From Streptomyces sp. CG1 (GTDB lineage Bacteria > Actinomycetota > Actinomycetes > Streptomycetales > Streptomycetaceae), in the NCBI RefSeq assembly GCF_041080625.1, contig NZ_CP163518.1, forward strand, positions 7,247,501 through 7,311,500: a stretch of 64,000 nt of DNA. The letters run 5' to 3'. This document shows, one piece after another, positions 45,759-55,448 of this stretch. A program made the translations under genes and the position numbers. Below the pieces are notes generated by a model. The model saw only the letters and a list, made by a program, of their open reading frames with translations. It was not told the DNA's origin and did no database searches. Every line of letters begins with the position of its first letter. The stretch's first letter is position 1.

Positions 45759-47627
45759 CTACTGCAGGTGCCACTTCTGGTTGGCGGCGCCTGTGCAGGA
45801 CCAGATCTGTGCCCGCGCCCCGTTCGCCGACGAGTTGTCCGTCACGTCCAGACACTTGTTCGCGGCGAGGTTCACGACGTCACCGGTGGACGCGTTGTAG
45901 GACCACTGCTGCGCACCGGTGCCGTTGCAGTCGTACAGCTGGACCTTCGCCCCGTCCGCAGTCGAACCCGACGTCACGTCCAGGCACTTGCCGAGTGCTC
46001 GTACGGATCCGTCGCCCTGTACCGTCCACTGCTGGGCGCCGCTGCCGTTGCAGTCGTAGAGCTGCACCGCCGTACCGTTGGCGCTCGAACCGCCCGCCGC
46101 ATCCAGGCACTTGCCGGCCAGCCCGATGAAGGAGCCGGTCTGCGCGCCGTTGCCGGACTGGGTTCCGGACCAGGTGAAGGTCGCCGAGGTCTTGCCGGGG
46201 AGTGAGTAAGTGGCGTGCTGCGAACCCCAGTTGATCGTCGCCGTCTGGGCGGAGGGCGAGTCGTTGTACGCGATCAGCGCCTTGCTGCCGTCCGGGTTGC
46301 GCCACGCCACGTTGGGCACGGTCGTGGACGCCGTCGACGCGATCCGCTGGGCGCCCGGCCGGACGAACTTGGTCAGGTGGCCCATGTCGTAGTACTCGAC
46401 GGTGTAGTCCACGGTGCCGCTCGCGCCGTCCCCGTCGTGCACGGTGATCAGCCCGGTGCAGGTGCCGCATCCCCCGTTGTGCGGGCCCATGTTCTGGTCC
46501 ACGGCGAGCGACCACTTGGTCACCGACTTCGCCCAGTTGCGGGTGTAGTCGATGATGTTGGACATGTCCTCGCGCTGCTGGTCGGCGATCCAGGTGCCGC
46601 CGGAGTGCTCGGTGCCGAACGCGTCCAGCGTGGGGTACTGGTCGTGCACGGTGGACTGCTTGGTGACGTCACCGCCGTACCCGTGCCAGGCGATCCCGCC
46701 GAAGTTGGGGTGGTTGCGGATCGCGGCGTCGTCCACGGCCTGGGCCGCGTAGGAGTCGTAGGTGTCCCAGTTCCAGTCGTGGGCCAGGACCTTCGTCGAC
46801 AGGCCCGCCGACTGCAGCTGCGGCAGCAGGTCGTTCTTGAGGAAGTAGTCGATCCCGCTCGCGTTCCAGCTCATCGACGGATAGCCGGAGCAGCAGGTCG
46901 GCTCGTTCTGCGGGGTCACGTACGAGACATTGACCCCCTGGTCCTTGTACCCCTGGAGGTACTTCACGAAGTAGCCGGCGTACGCCCCGTAGTCCTCGGC
47001 CTTGAGCCAGCCGCCGTTGAGTGAACCGCTGTCCTTCATCCAGGCCGGGGCCGTCCACGGCGAGGCCATCACCGTCAGCGAGGGATTCAGCTGAAGCGCC
47101 TGCTTGGTGAGCGGGACCACGTCCGCCAGGTCGTGCGCGATCGAGAACTGTGACAGAGACGGGTCCGTCTGCCCGGACGGCATGTCGTCGTACGTGTAGC
47201 CGTACCGGGCCAGGTCCGAGGCGCCCATCGGATTGCGCAGGAACGACAGCCCGATGCCGTCCGTCGGCGAGAACAGCTTGCTCATGGTCGTGTCCCGCGT
47301 GGCCTGGGACAGCGCGCCGCTGCTGTTCATCAGCCAGGCCGCGGTGTCCGTGAAGGACGCGCCGCCGCCGGTGAAGGTCTGGTAGCGGGTGTTCTCGTCG
47401 ACGGTGATGTTCGTGCCGCCGCCGCCCGTGCCGGACTGGAAGGCGAACGGCGTCTGCGCCTCCAGGCCCCGTACGACATGCCGGCCGCCGGAGTCGTCGG
47501 TGGTGGTGAGCCAGGGGGTGACCTGCTCGCCGGCCGCGTGCGCGGCGTCGGGCACGGCGGCCGTGAATCCGGCGGCGGAGAGCAGCCCGGCCAGCAGCAG
47601 CCGGACCGTGCGGGGGGTTCTCCTCAT
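45759..47627 (-). CDS. Secreted GH30 glycosidase with ricin-B lectin domain
   Basis: A 622-residue exported enzyme. A signal peptide (RRTPRTVRLLLAGLLSAAGF, ending near AHA) precedes a GH30 (glucosylceramidase-type) barrel. The acid/base Glu lies in VTPQNEPTCCSG (about 239) and the nucleophile Glu in FGTEHSGGTW (about 340). A beta-sandwich follows, then a ricin B trefoil (about 500-622) with three Q-x-W repeats (GAQQWTV, GAQQWSY, NQKWHLQ). It probably cleaves a beta-glucan or beta-1,6-glucan. ATG at 47627 follows GAAGGGCGA. It is divergent from a GH3 gene, and shared control is likely. Confidence 0.92.
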   Translation of the reverse strand: MRRTPRTVRLLLAGLLSAAGFTAAVPDAAHAAGEQVTPWLTTTDDSGGRHVVRGLEAQTPFAFQSGTGGGGTNITVDENTRYQTFTGGGASFTDTAAWLMNSSGALSQATRDTTMSKLFSPTDGIGLSFLRNPMGASDLARYGYTYDDMPSGQTDPSLSQFSIAHDLADVVPLTKQALQLNPSLTVMASPWTAPAWMKDSGSLNGGWLKAEDYGAYAGYFVKYLQGYKDQGVNVSYVTPQNEPTCCSGYPSMSWNASGIDYFLKNDLLPQLQSAGLSTKVLAHDWNWDTYDSYAAQAVDDAAIRNHPNFGGIAWHGYGGDVTKQSTVHDQYPTLDAFGTEHSGGTWIADQQREDMSNIIDYTRNWAKSVTKWSLAVDQNMGPHNGGCGTCTGLITVHDGDGASGTVDYTVEYYDMGHLTKFVRPGAQRIASTASTTVPNVAWRNPDGSKALIAYNDSPSAQTATINWGSQHATYSLPGKTSATFTWSGTQSGNGAQTGSFIGLAGKCLDAAGGSSANGTAVQLYDCNGSGAQQWTVQGDGSVRALGKCLDVTSGSTADGAKVQLYDCNGTGAQQWSYNASTGDVVNLAANKCLDVTDNSSANGARAQIWSCTGAANQKWHLQ

Positions 47628-47776
47628 GGTGCGTCGCCCTTCCTCTCGGGTCGACAGAGCGTGGATCGACAAAGAGCGGCACAACTGACGTGCCGTCTTG
47701 ACGGGTTGGGGAGCCGTTAGTTAACTCACGGCGTGATCTAAGCCATGAGTGAACCACGAGAGCCGAGGGAAGGTCC

Positions 47777-50700
47777 ATGCCAAGAACCGCCCTGCTCGTC
47801 TCCGGCGCCTTGCTCGCCGCCCTGCTGCCCCTGTCCGCCACTTCCGGTGCCGCCCACGCCGCCGGCGACCCGGCGCCCACGCCTGTCGACCGCTTCGAGG
47901 GCGAGGTCCCCTTCGCTGCCCAGCCCGCCGACGGCATCTTCACCTGGGGAAGCGACGCCGACGACCCGCCCACCCTGCACCTGACCGAACGCGCCGACGC
48001 CCCCGAGGGCGCCAAGGTCCTCACCGGCAGCTACGACATCAGCGGCTACGGCGGCTTCACCCATGACTTCGCCGCCGGTCAGCCCGCCCACGACTGGTCC
48101 GCCCACCAGGGCATCCGCTTCTGGTGGGAGGGCCGGAACAACGGCCGCAAGATCGCCTTCGAGATCAAGGACGGCGGTGCGAACGGCGAGGCCTCCGAGC
48201 TGTGGACGACCTCCTTCACCGACGACTTCAGCGGCTGGAAGCGGATCGAGATCCCCTTCACCGACTTCACCTACCGCACCGACTACCAGCCGGTCGGCGG
48301 CATCGACCACGTCCTCGGGCTCACCCGGATGTGGGGCTACGCGGTCACGCTCCCCGCCGGCACCAAGGGCGACTTCGCCATGGACGACGTCGAGTTGTAC
48401 GGCAGGGCAGACCAGTCGCTGCGCGCCTCCGTCACCACCGACGCGCCCGTCTATCCGGTCGAGCAGGGCGGCACCGCCCGGGTGAAGGTCACCCTGGCCA
48501 CGACCGGCGACCGGCCCGTCGACGACCCGGTGACGGTCACGTACACGACGGACGGCGGCACCGCCACCGCCGGACAGGACTACACCCCGGCCGAAGGCAC
48601 CCTCACCTTCCCGGCCGGCACCGCCTCGGGGGCGACGCGGACCATCGAGGTGCCCACCCGGAAGGCCAAGGCCCCCGCCCCCGCCAGGACCATCCCGCTC
48701 AAGCTCACGGTCACCGGCGCCAAGGCCCCCGCCGAGCCCCCGCAGATCGTCGTCGACGCGCACGGACTGCCGTATCTGAACGCCAAGTTGCCCGTGCGGA
48801 GGCGCGTCGCGGATCTGCTGTCCCGGATGTCCCTGGCGGAGAAGGCCGGGCAGATGACCCAGGCCGAGCGGGGCGCCGTCGGCGGCGGGGGCGACATCGC
48901 GGCGTACACCCTCGGCTCGCTCCTGTCCGGCGGCGGCTCCACGCCCACGCCCAACACCCCCGCGGCCTGGGCGAAGATGATCGACGGCTTCCAGCTCCGC
49001 ACCCGGGCGACCCGCCTCCAGATCCCGCTGGTCTACGGCGTCGACGCGGTCCACGGCCACAACAACCTGGCCGGCGCCACGATCATGCCGCACAACATCG
49101 GCATCGGCGCCACCCGCGACCCCCAACTCGCACAGAAGGCAGGCTCGGTGACGGCCTCCGAAGTCCGCGCCACCGGCATCCCCTGGGACTTCGCGCCCTG
49201 TCTGTGCGTGAGCCGCGACGAACGCTGGGGCCGCTCCTACGAGTCCTTCGGCGAGGACCCCGCCCTCGTGCAGTCCATGGAGACCGTGATCCAGGGCCTT
49301 CAGGGCCGGGCCGACGGCCGGGACCTGAGCCGGAACGACAAGGTGCTGGCCACCGCCAAGCACTTCGTCGGTGACGGCGGCACCGCCTACGGCTCCTCCA
49401 CCACCGGCACCTACACCATCGACCAGGGCGTCACCACGGTCACCCGGCAGCAGCTGGAGGACATCCACCTGGCGCCGTACCGGACCGCCGTCCAGCGGGG
49501 CATCGGCACGGTCATGCCGTCGTACTCCTCCCTTGACATCGCCGGCGACGGCAAGGGCGCGGTGAAGATGCACGCCCGCGGCGACATGGTCAATGGCGAG
49601 CTGAAGGGCCGCATGGGCTTCGGCGGCTTCGTCATCAGCGACTGGAACGCCATCGACCAGCTCCCCGGCGACTACGCGGCCCACGTCCGCACGGCGGTGA
49701 ACGCGGGCGTCGACATGATGATGGTGCCGTACGGCTACAAGGACTTCGGAGCCACGCTCGTCGACGAGGTGAAGGCCGGCCGGATCAGCGAGGCGCGGAT
49801 CGACGACGCGGTCTCCCGCATCCTCACCCAGAAGTTCAGGCTGGGCCTCTTCGAGCACCCCTACGCCGACACCAGTGGCGCCGCAGCGATCGGCTCCCCG
49901 GCCCACCGCGCGGTCGCCCGCCGGGCCGCCGCCGAGTCGCAGGTGCTGCTGAAGAACTCCGGCGGGCTGCTGCCGCTGAAGAAGAGCGAGAAGGTGTACG
50001 TCGCCGGGTCCAACGCCGATGACCTCGGCAACCAGACCGGCGGCTGGACCCTCACCTGGCAGGGCGCGTCCGGCACCCACACCCGGGGAACGACCATCCT
50101 GCAGGGCATGCGCGAGGCCGGCGGGAACGTCACCTACTCCAAGGACGCCTCCGCGCCGACCGGCGGCTACGACGTCGGTGTGGTCGTCGTCGGCGAGACC
50201 CCTTACGCCGAGGGCGTCGGCGATGTCGGCAACGGCCACAGCCTGCGGCTGTCCGCCGCCGATCAGGCGGCCGTGGACAAGGTGTGCGCGGCCATGAAGT
50301 GCGCGGTGCTGATCGTCTCCGGCCGCCCGCAGCTCGTCGGCGACCGGCTCGGCAAGATCGACGCGCTCGTGGCGTCCTGGCTGCCCGGCACCGAGGGTGA
50401 GGGCGTCGCCGACGTCCTTTACGGCGCGCGCCCCTTCACCGGACAGCTCCCCGTCACCTGGCCGAAGTCCGAGTCCCAGCTCCCGATCAACGTCGGCGAC
50501 ACGTCGTACGACCCGCAGTTCCCCTACGGCTGGGGGCTGACCACGCTCACCGACGTGCCGCGCGGCGGTACGGCCACCCTGAGGGCACTGGGCGCGGCGG
50601 CGACGGCGGCCGAGCGGAGGGGCGACGACCGGGCAGGCCGTGTGCTGGTGACCGAGGCACGGCTGCTCGTCCAGGAGAAGGCGGGCGAGCGGATGATCCA

Positions 50701-50800
50701 GGCGGTGGCGAAGCCCTTCGCCGACGCCGGCCATCTGCTGCTGACCGGCCGGTACGGGAAGGCGGTGGAGAAGCTGACGGAGGCGTACCGGGCCGCGTAG
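47777..50800 (+). CDS. Secreted GH3 beta-glucosidase, multidomain
   Basis: A 1007-residue exported enzyme. It has a signal peptide (about 1-28), a CBM11-like beta-sandwich (about 35-215, FEGEVPFAAQPADG to DFAMDDVELYG), a Calx-beta domain (about 220-320), then GH3 N- and C-terminal domains. The nucleophile Asp lies in GFVISDWNAIDQL. Marks such as YGVDAVHGHNN and AKHFVGDGGT are typical. A C-terminal extension of about 80 residues is helical and Arg-rich. It likely releases glucose from beta-glucan together with the divergent GH30 enzyme. ATG at 47777 is used. Confidence 0.93.
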   Translation: MPRTALLVSGALLAALLPLSATSGAAHAAGDPAPTPVDRFEGEVPFAAQPADGIFTWGSDADDPPTLHLTERADAPEGAKVLTGSYDISGYGGFTHDFAAGQPAHDWSAHQGIRFWWEGRNNGRKIAFEIKDGGANGEASELWTTSFTDDFSGWKRIEIPFTDFTYRTDYQPVGGIDHVLGLTRMWGYAVTLPAGTKGDFAMDDVELYGRADQSLRASVTTDAPVYPVEQGGTARVKVTLATTGDRPVDDPVTVTYTTDGGTATAGQDYTPAEGTLTFPAGTASGATRTIEVPTRKAKAPAPARTIPLKLTVTGAKAPAEPPQIVVDAHGLPYLNAKLPVRRRVADLLSRMSLAEKAGQMTQAERGAVGGGGDIAAYTLGSLLSGGGSTPTPNTPAAWAKMIDGFQLRTRATRLQIPLVYGVDAVHGHNNLAGATIMPHNIGIGATRDPQLAQKAGSVTASEVRATGIPWDFAPCLCVSRDERWGRSYESFGEDPALVQSMETVIQGLQGRADGRDLSRNDKVLATAKHFVGDGGTAYGSSTTGTYTIDQGVTTVTRQQLEDIHLAPYRTAVQRGIGTVMPSYSSLDIAGDGKGAVKMHARGDMVNGELKGRMGFGGFVISDWNAIDQLPGDYAAHVRTAVNAGVDMMMVPYGYKDFGATLVDEVKAGRISEARIDDAVSRILTQKFRLGLFEHPYADTSGAAAIGSPAHRAVARRAAAESQVLLKNSGGLLPLKKSEKVYVAGSNADDLGNQTGGWTLTWQGASGTHTRGTTILQGMREAGGNVTYSKDASAPTGGYDVGVVVVGETPYAEGVGDVGNGHSLRLSAADQAAVDKVCAAMKCAVLIVSGRPQLVGDRLGKIDALVASWLPGTEGEGVADVLYGARPFTGQLPVTWPKSESQLPINVGDTSYDPQFPYGWGLTTLTDVPRGGTATLRALGAAATAAERRGDDRAGRVLVTEARLLVQEKAGERMIQAVAKPFADAGHLLLTGRYGKAVEKLTEAYRAA

Positions 50801-50848
50801 CCCCGCCCGTATATCGAATTATGGGAGGCTTCGGGTAGTTTCGGGGGC

Positions 50849-52198
50849 ATGAAGGCCCTGCGGAACCGAAGCCTCCCAGCACTGCTGCTGGCCGCCCTCG
50901 CCCTGGTCCTGGCGACCGCGTTCGCGCCCGGGGCGAGCGCGGACACGAGTATCTCCTCCGTCGCCCAGGCCCTCCGCAAGAGCCCGGTCTACGTCGACCC
51001 GGCCGCCTCGGCCCAGCTGCCCGAGGCGGACGCCGACGCGCTCGCCAAACGCATCAAGGACGCGAACAAACCCCTGTTCATCGCGGTCCTCCCGGCCGGC
51101 TACCCGACCGCGAACCTCTTCGCCGACCTGCGCGCGGCGACCGGCATCACCGGCCTGTACGGCATCCGCCTCGGCGACCGCTTCGACGCCCGCGCCGACT
51201 CCTCCGTCATGTCGGCGACGGCCCGGCAGAACCTGGTCACGAGCGTCCAGGGCGAGCCGGCCAAGGCCCAGCTCACCGACTTCACCGACCGCGCGCTCGC
51301 GAACATGGGCGGCCACGCCCCGAAGAGCTGGGGCGGCGGCGGTTCCGGCGGCGGGACACCCACCGCGGCTCTGATCGCGGTCGGCGCGGTGGTGGTCGTC
51401 GGCGGTGCGGGCGCATATGCGCTGGTCAGGCGTAATCGCCGGCGTCACGAGGAGGAGCAGCGGGCCGCCCTGGACCGCTTGCGGGTGGTCGTGGACGAGG
51501 ACATCACCGCCTTCGGCGAGGAACTGGACCGCCTCGACTTCCAGCCGGGGGACCCCGGCGCCGACGACGCGATGCGCGCCGACTACGAGCACGCCCTGGA
51601 CGCCTACGAGACCGCCAAGCAGCGCATGGCCGCCGCGGGCCGCCCGGAGGACGTCCGCACGGTCACCGAGGCGCTGGAGGACGGCCGCTTCTCGCTGGCC
51701 CGGCTGGCCGCCCGCCGCGAGGGCCGCCCCCTGCCCGAACGCCGCCCGCCCTGCTTCTTCGACCCGCGCCACGGTCCCTCGGTGAGCGACGCCACCTGGA
51801 CCCCGCCCGGCGGCGCCCCGCGCCAGGTCCCCGTCTGCGCGGCCGACGCCGCCCGGCTCGCCGACGGCCGCGACCCGGTGATCCGCGAGGTCGACACGGA
51901 CCAGGGCCGCCGCCCCTACTGGGACGCGGGCCCCGCCTACGGCCCTTGGGCGGGCGGCTACTTCGGCGGCGGCATCCTGCCCGGCCTGCTCGTCGGCACC
52001 CTTCTGGGCAGCATGATGGCGACCCCGTCGTACGCGGCCGACTACGGCGCCGGTTACGGCGACTTCGGGGCCGACTACCAGGGCGGTGACGTGTCCGGCA
52101 CGGACTTCGATGCCGGTGACTTCGGGGGCGGGTTCGGGGACGGCGGAGGGTTCGACGGGGGCGGGGGCGACGGCGGCGACTTCGGCGGGGGCTTCTGA
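50849..52198 (+). CDS. Membrane protein with TPM-like domain and Gly-rich tail
   Basis: About 449 residues. A Sec signal peptide (about 1-31) and a 130-residue extracytoplasmic domain (RIKDANKPLFIAVLPAGYPT) precede one membrane helix (about 170-192, AALIAVGAVVVVGGAGAYAL), a cytoplasmic coiled region, a hydrophobic segment (GGILPGLLVGTLLGSMM) and a tail of Gly/Asp/Phe repeats (GDFGGGFGDGGGFDGGGG). I recognise no confirmed family; the outer part recalls TPM-type domains. It is convergent with the S9 peptidase, 16 bases away. ATG at 50849 follows a GGGTAG stretch. Confidence 0.78.
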   Translation: MKALRNRSLPALLLAALALVLATAFAPGASADTSISSVAQALRKSPVYVDPAASAQLPEADADALAKRIKDANKPLFIAVLPAGYPTANLFADLRAATGITGLYGIRLGDRFDARADSSVMSATARQNLVTSVQGEPAKAQLTDFTDRALANMGGHAPKSWGGGGSGGGTPTAALIAVGAVVVVGGAGAYALVRRNRRRHEEEQRAALDRLRVVVDEDITAFGEELDRLDFQPGDPGADDAMRADYEHALDAYETAKQRMAAAGRPEDVRTVTEALEDGRFSLARLAARREGRPLPERRPPCFFDPRHGPSVSDATWTPPGGAPRQVPVCAADAARLADGRDPVIREVDTDQGRRPYWDAGPAYGPWAGGYFGGGILPGLLVGTLLGSMMATPSYAADYGAGYGDFGADYQGGDVSGTDFDAGDFGGGFGDGGGFDGGGGDGGDFGGGF

Positions 52199-52214
52199 CC
52201 GCCGGACCCACCGC

Positions 52215-54491
52215 TCAGGCGAACAGGTCGCCGAGCAGCTCGGGGCCGATGACGATGGGGGCGGGGCGGTAGGCTGGCGGCTGGGTGCCCGTCAGCTCGC
52301 GCACCAGGAAGTCCCAGCAGCGCTTGCGGACGTAGGCCAGGCAGTCGATGAACATGTGCTCGGCCCCCGGCACGATGAGCAGCTCGAAGTCCTTGTCGGC
52401 GGCGATGAGCCGGTCGGCCAGCCGCAGCGTGTGGTCCGGGTGGACCTGGTCGTCCAGTTCGCCGTGGATGAGCAGCAGCTTGCCCGCCAACCGGTCCGCG
52501 ATGTCCACGTTGGAGGTACGGGCCCAGGCCTCGGGGTTGTCCGCGCCGTCGTAGGCCTCGATGAAGGCCTGGTTGAAGAAGCGGGCGTCGTGGTATCCGG
52601 AGAGGGCGACTCCGGTCCGGTACACCTCGGGGAAGTCCAGCAGCGCCCGCACCGCGGCGAACCCGCCTCCGGAGTGGCCGAACGCGGCCACCCGGTCCAG
52701 GTCCAGCCACGGCCGGGTCTCGGCCAGCTGCCGCAGCGCCGCGACATGGTCGTCCAGGCAGCCCGCGTCGGCCAGACGGCCGTAGGAGGCGTCGTGGAAG
52801 GGCTTGCTCCGCCCCGGCGTGCCTCGCCCGTCCACCGCCACCACCACGAAGCCCAGCGCCGCGAGGGGTTCCGCGTCGAGGCCCATCCCGCCGGGGTCGA
52901 AGCACGGTGCGACCCGGTTGACCTGCGGGCCGGGGTAGATGGTGTCCACCACCGGGTAGCGCCGGGCGGGGTCGAACCCCCGCGGCCGGTACAGCACCCC
53001 GTAGATGTCCGTCACCCCGTCGGCCGCCTTGACGCGGAACCGTTCCGGCGGGGTCCATCCGAGGGCGGTGAGCTTGCCGATGTCGGCGCGCTCCAGCTCG
53101 ACCAGCACCCGCCCGGCCCAGTCGCGGACGCGGGTCACCGGCGGGGTGTCGACGGCGGACGCGGAGTCGATGAAGAACTCCGGGTGGTCCGGCACGGTGA
53201 CGACGTGGTCCAGCCCGTCGTCGGTGACCTTGGCGAAGCCGGAGCCGTCCAGGCCGACCCGGCACACCGTGCGCCGGTACGGATCCTCCGCGACCAGCCC
53301 GGAGGCGGTGAAGTACACCACCCGCTCGGCCTCGTCGACGTACAGGATCTGCCGTACCGCCCACTGCCCGGAGGTGACCTGTCCGAGCAGTGCGCCGGTG
53401 CGCAGGTCGTACCGGTACAGGTGGCCCCAGCCGTCCCGCTGCGAGTACCACAGCACCTCGCCGGCCAGCCCCCGCACGATCGGCGGCTCGTACAGCCACT
53501 GGTTGGGCTCCACCCGGGTGGCCCCGGTCTCGCTGAGCACGCTGGTGACCTCGCCGGTGGCCGCGTCCAGCCGGTGCAGGGTGAGCGTGCGCATGTCGCG
53601 GGGCTGGCTGAGAAAGTAGACGGCCGAGCCGTCGTCCGCCCACCACGCCCACTTGGCCGTGATCGGCGACAACTGCGGCATGAGCAGCGGCTCGGTCCGC
53701 GCACGGACCACCGTGCCCTCGGCGACGTCCAGTACGACCAGTTCGGCCTGCGGGATGTTCTCGTCCCCGGCGTAGGCGTACCGCTGGGTGCGCACCAGGG
53801 GCGCGCCGCCGTCGGCGGGCCTGGCCTCCACGAGGTGGGTCTGCCGGACGCCGCGCTCGTCGGTCCGATGCGCCAGCACCTTCGTGGAGTCGGGCGACCA
53901 GGCCACCGCGGGCGGCAGGTGCGGCAGGCCGAACTTGCGCAGCAGGGTGGCGTTGCTCATGCAGTCCGGGCCGTACCCGTACCCGTGATCGGGCTCGCCG
54001 TCGGTGGTCAGCGCCCACTCACGGCCGTCGGACAGCGAGCGCGCCCACAGGTCGTGCCCCCGCCGGGACACCGCGACCTTCTTGTCGGGTGACGGCACCT
54101 CCAGCGGGTTGCCCGGCGGTGTGAACTCGGCCCGCTCGCAGGCGTAGTCGTCCAGGCGGCAGCGCCAGTGCTCGCCGAACGCGTCGAACTCCACAGCGCC
54201 CACGGCCAGTTCGATGGCCAGGAACGGCAGGCCCTCGGGGTCGACCTGGTGCCCGGAGGCGGCGGCCAGCGCGGCGGCGAGCCGGGCGTGGTCGAAGGCC
54301 GGCTCGCGGGTGCCGGCCGCCGGGTCGACCAGCACGAACCGCCGGCCGACGCCGTTGCTCACCGCGTACCAGAAACGGGCGCCCGAGTCGATCCACTGCG
54401 GCCTGACCCTGTCGCCGACGACGAGCTCGCCAGGGCGGGCGGGGCGGCGGAGTAGCTGCTCCGCGGCCTGGTAGTCCTGAGTGGTGCTCAT
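52215..54491 (-). CDS. S9 (DPP IV-type) prolyl oligopeptidase
   Basis: A 758-residue serine peptidase. An N-terminal beta-propeller (about 1-500) is followed by the alpha/beta hydrolase domain. The triad can be placed: Ser in AAFGHSGGGFAAVR, Asp in LIHGELDDQVHPDHT and His in VPGAEHMFIDC. No signal peptide is seen, so it is cytoplasmic. Such enzymes cleave X-Pro or broader dipeptides. ATG at 54491 has AAGGA about nine bases upstream; a longer frame adds basic residues without support. A strong hairpin lies just upstream, between it and DUF4097. Confidence 0.9.
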   Translation of the reverse strand: MSTTQDYQAAEQLLRRPARPGELVVGDRVRPQWIDSGARFWYAVSNGVGRRFVLVDPAAGTREPAFDHARLAAALAAASGHQVDPEGLPFLAIELAVGAVEFDAFGEHWRCRLDDYACERAEFTPPGNPLEVPSPDKKVAVSRRGHDLWARSLSDGREWALTTDGEPDHGYGYGPDCMSNATLLRKFGLPHLPPAVAWSPDSTKVLAHRTDERGVRQTHLVEARPADGGAPLVRTQRYAYAGDENIPQAELVVLDVAEGTVVRARTEPLLMPQLSPITAKWAWWADDGSAVYFLSQPRDMRTLTLHRLDAATGEVTSVLSETGATRVEPNQWLYEPPIVRGLAGEVLWYSQRDGWGHLYRYDLRTGALLGQVTSGQWAVRQILYVDEAERVVYFTASGLVAEDPYRRTVCRVGLDGSGFAKVTDDGLDHVVTVPDHPEFFIDSASAVDTPPVTRVRDWAGRVLVELERADIGKLTALGWTPPERFRVKAADGVTDIYGVLYRPRGFDPARRYPVVDTIYPGPQVNRVAPCFDPGGMGLDAEPLAALGFVVVAVDGRGTPGRSKPFHDASYGRLADAGCLDDHVAALRQLAETRPWLDLDRVAAFGHSGGGFAAVRALLDFPEVYRTGVALSGYHDARFFNQAFIEAYDGADNPEAWARTSNVDIADRLAGKLLLIHGELDDQVHPDHTLRLADRLIAADKDFELLIVPGAEHMFIDCLAYVRKRCWDFLVRELTGTQPPAYRPAPIVIGPELLGDLFA

Positions 54492-54526
54492 TCCATGTGT
54501 CCTTCCTCGGTTTCGGTCCTGAGCCC

Positions 54527-54556
54527 GCCGTGATGGCACGGTGGTGCCATCACGGC
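54527..54556 (-). terminator. Hairpin between DUF4097 gene and S9 peptidase
   Basis: GCCGTGATGGCAC (54527-54539) pairs perfectly with GTGCCATCACGGC (54544-54556) with a four-base loop. It lies 42 bases beyond the DUF4097 stop and 36 bases before the S9 start, on the minus strand, so it probably ends the DUF4097 transcript. Confidence 0.7.
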
Positions 54557-54598
54557 AGGGGTGATGAGGCCGGGTCGGCGGGCCATGAGGGGTGCTGC

Positions 54599-55264
54599 TC
54601 AGAGGCTGCGGGCGGTGATGTCGCCGTGGGAGGTGGTGGCGCGGATGTCGAGTTCGGCGGTGCCGTCGTTCTTGAGGGCGTTGCTGACGCGGCCGTAGCT
54701 GGTGCCGGCGTCCAGGGAGGCGGAGACCCCGGTGGCCGCGGTGACCGAGATGTCGCCGGACTGGGTGCGCAGCACGACCGTGCCGCGCACGGCCTCGGCG
54801 ATCCGGATGTCGCCCCTCGCGGTGCTGATCTCCGCGGGGCCGCCCAGCCGGCCGACCTCGACGTCGCCGTCGACCGCGGTGAGGCGGATGCTCGCGGCCT
54901 CGTCGATCTTGATCTGGCGGTACGCGCCTTCGAAGGCGACGTCGCCGAGGCGGCCGACGCCACGCAGTTCGCAGGCGGCGGTCCTGGCCTCGATGCGGGA
55001 GCCCGCGGGCAGCTGGATGGTCACATCGATGGATCCGGTGTTGCCGAGGACCTGGTTCTTCGCCTCCGGGGCCTCGATCCGCAGGACGCCGTCGCCGTAT
55101 TCGACCTTGGTCTGCTCCGCCGCCTTCACATCGCGGCCCTTCGCGGCGTTGGCGGGCCGGACCTCGACCGTGGTGTCGCCTCGGTCGGCGGCGATGAACT
55201 GGACGCGCCCCGCGGGGATGTCGAGGACGGCGGCGATCGGGGTGGGGGTGTCGAACTTCTGCAT
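54599..55264 (-). CDS. DUF4097-family beta-repeat protein
   Basis: A 221-residue protein rich in short beta strands with repeated Ser/Thr-x-G-D-I/V turns (ATTSHGDITARSL, STARGDIRIAEAV, TQSGDISVTAATG), the DUF4097 signature of a right-handed beta-helix-like adhesin fold. No signal peptide. ATG at 55264 follows CAGGAGGAG. In other Streptomyces, such genes often follow a PadR or TetR regulator; here only decayed gene remnants lie upstream. Function unknown. Confidence 0.88.
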   Translation of the reverse strand: MQKFDTPTPIAAVLDIPAGRVQFIAADRGDTTVEVRPANAAKGRDVKAAEQTKVEYGDGVLRIEAPEAKNQVLGNTGSIDVTIQLPAGSRIEARTAACELRGVGRLGDVAFEGAYRQIKIDEAASIRLTAVDGDVEVGRLGGPAEISTARGDIRIAEAVRGTVVLRTQSGDISVTAATGVSASLDAGTSYGRVSNALKNDGTAELDIRATTSHGDITARSL

Positions 55265-55381
55265 CGTGCTCTCCTCCTGCGGTCGTTGTTTCTGACGCAG
55301 GAAACGCTACGTTGCGTTCAAGAATCGAGCAACAATGGCGTCGCGCGTAATCAGCATCGATGCAGGTAGAGGGCGAGAAAT

Positions 55382-55433
55382 CATTGCAACGGTTTTGAAT
55401 CTAACGCAACAGCTCTCTTTGTTCGTTGCAATG
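55382..55433 (+). promoter_or_regulatory. AT-rich inverted repeat upstream of DUF4097
   Basis: CATTGCAACG (55382-55391) is exactly complementary to CGTTGCAATG (55424-55433). Similar half-sites (GTTGCG, GAGCAAC, ACGCAAC) occur at about 55312, 55329 and 55404. The region is far more AT-rich than its surroundings and lies upstream of the DUF4097 gene. It looks like a regulator-binding zone; the regulator is unknown. Confidence 0.5.
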
Positions 55434-55448
55434 GATTGAGAGTGAACG

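Noticed and set aside
44602-45855. N-terminal extension of the GPP34 protein through the tandem repeats
   Set aside because: The frame is open because the repeat length is a multiple of three, but there is no supported start and GPP34 homology begins at the ATG at 44601.
47738-50734. A 998-codon minus-strand frame opposite the GH3 gene
   Set aside because: It lies opposite well-conserved GH3 motifs and has no domain of its own.
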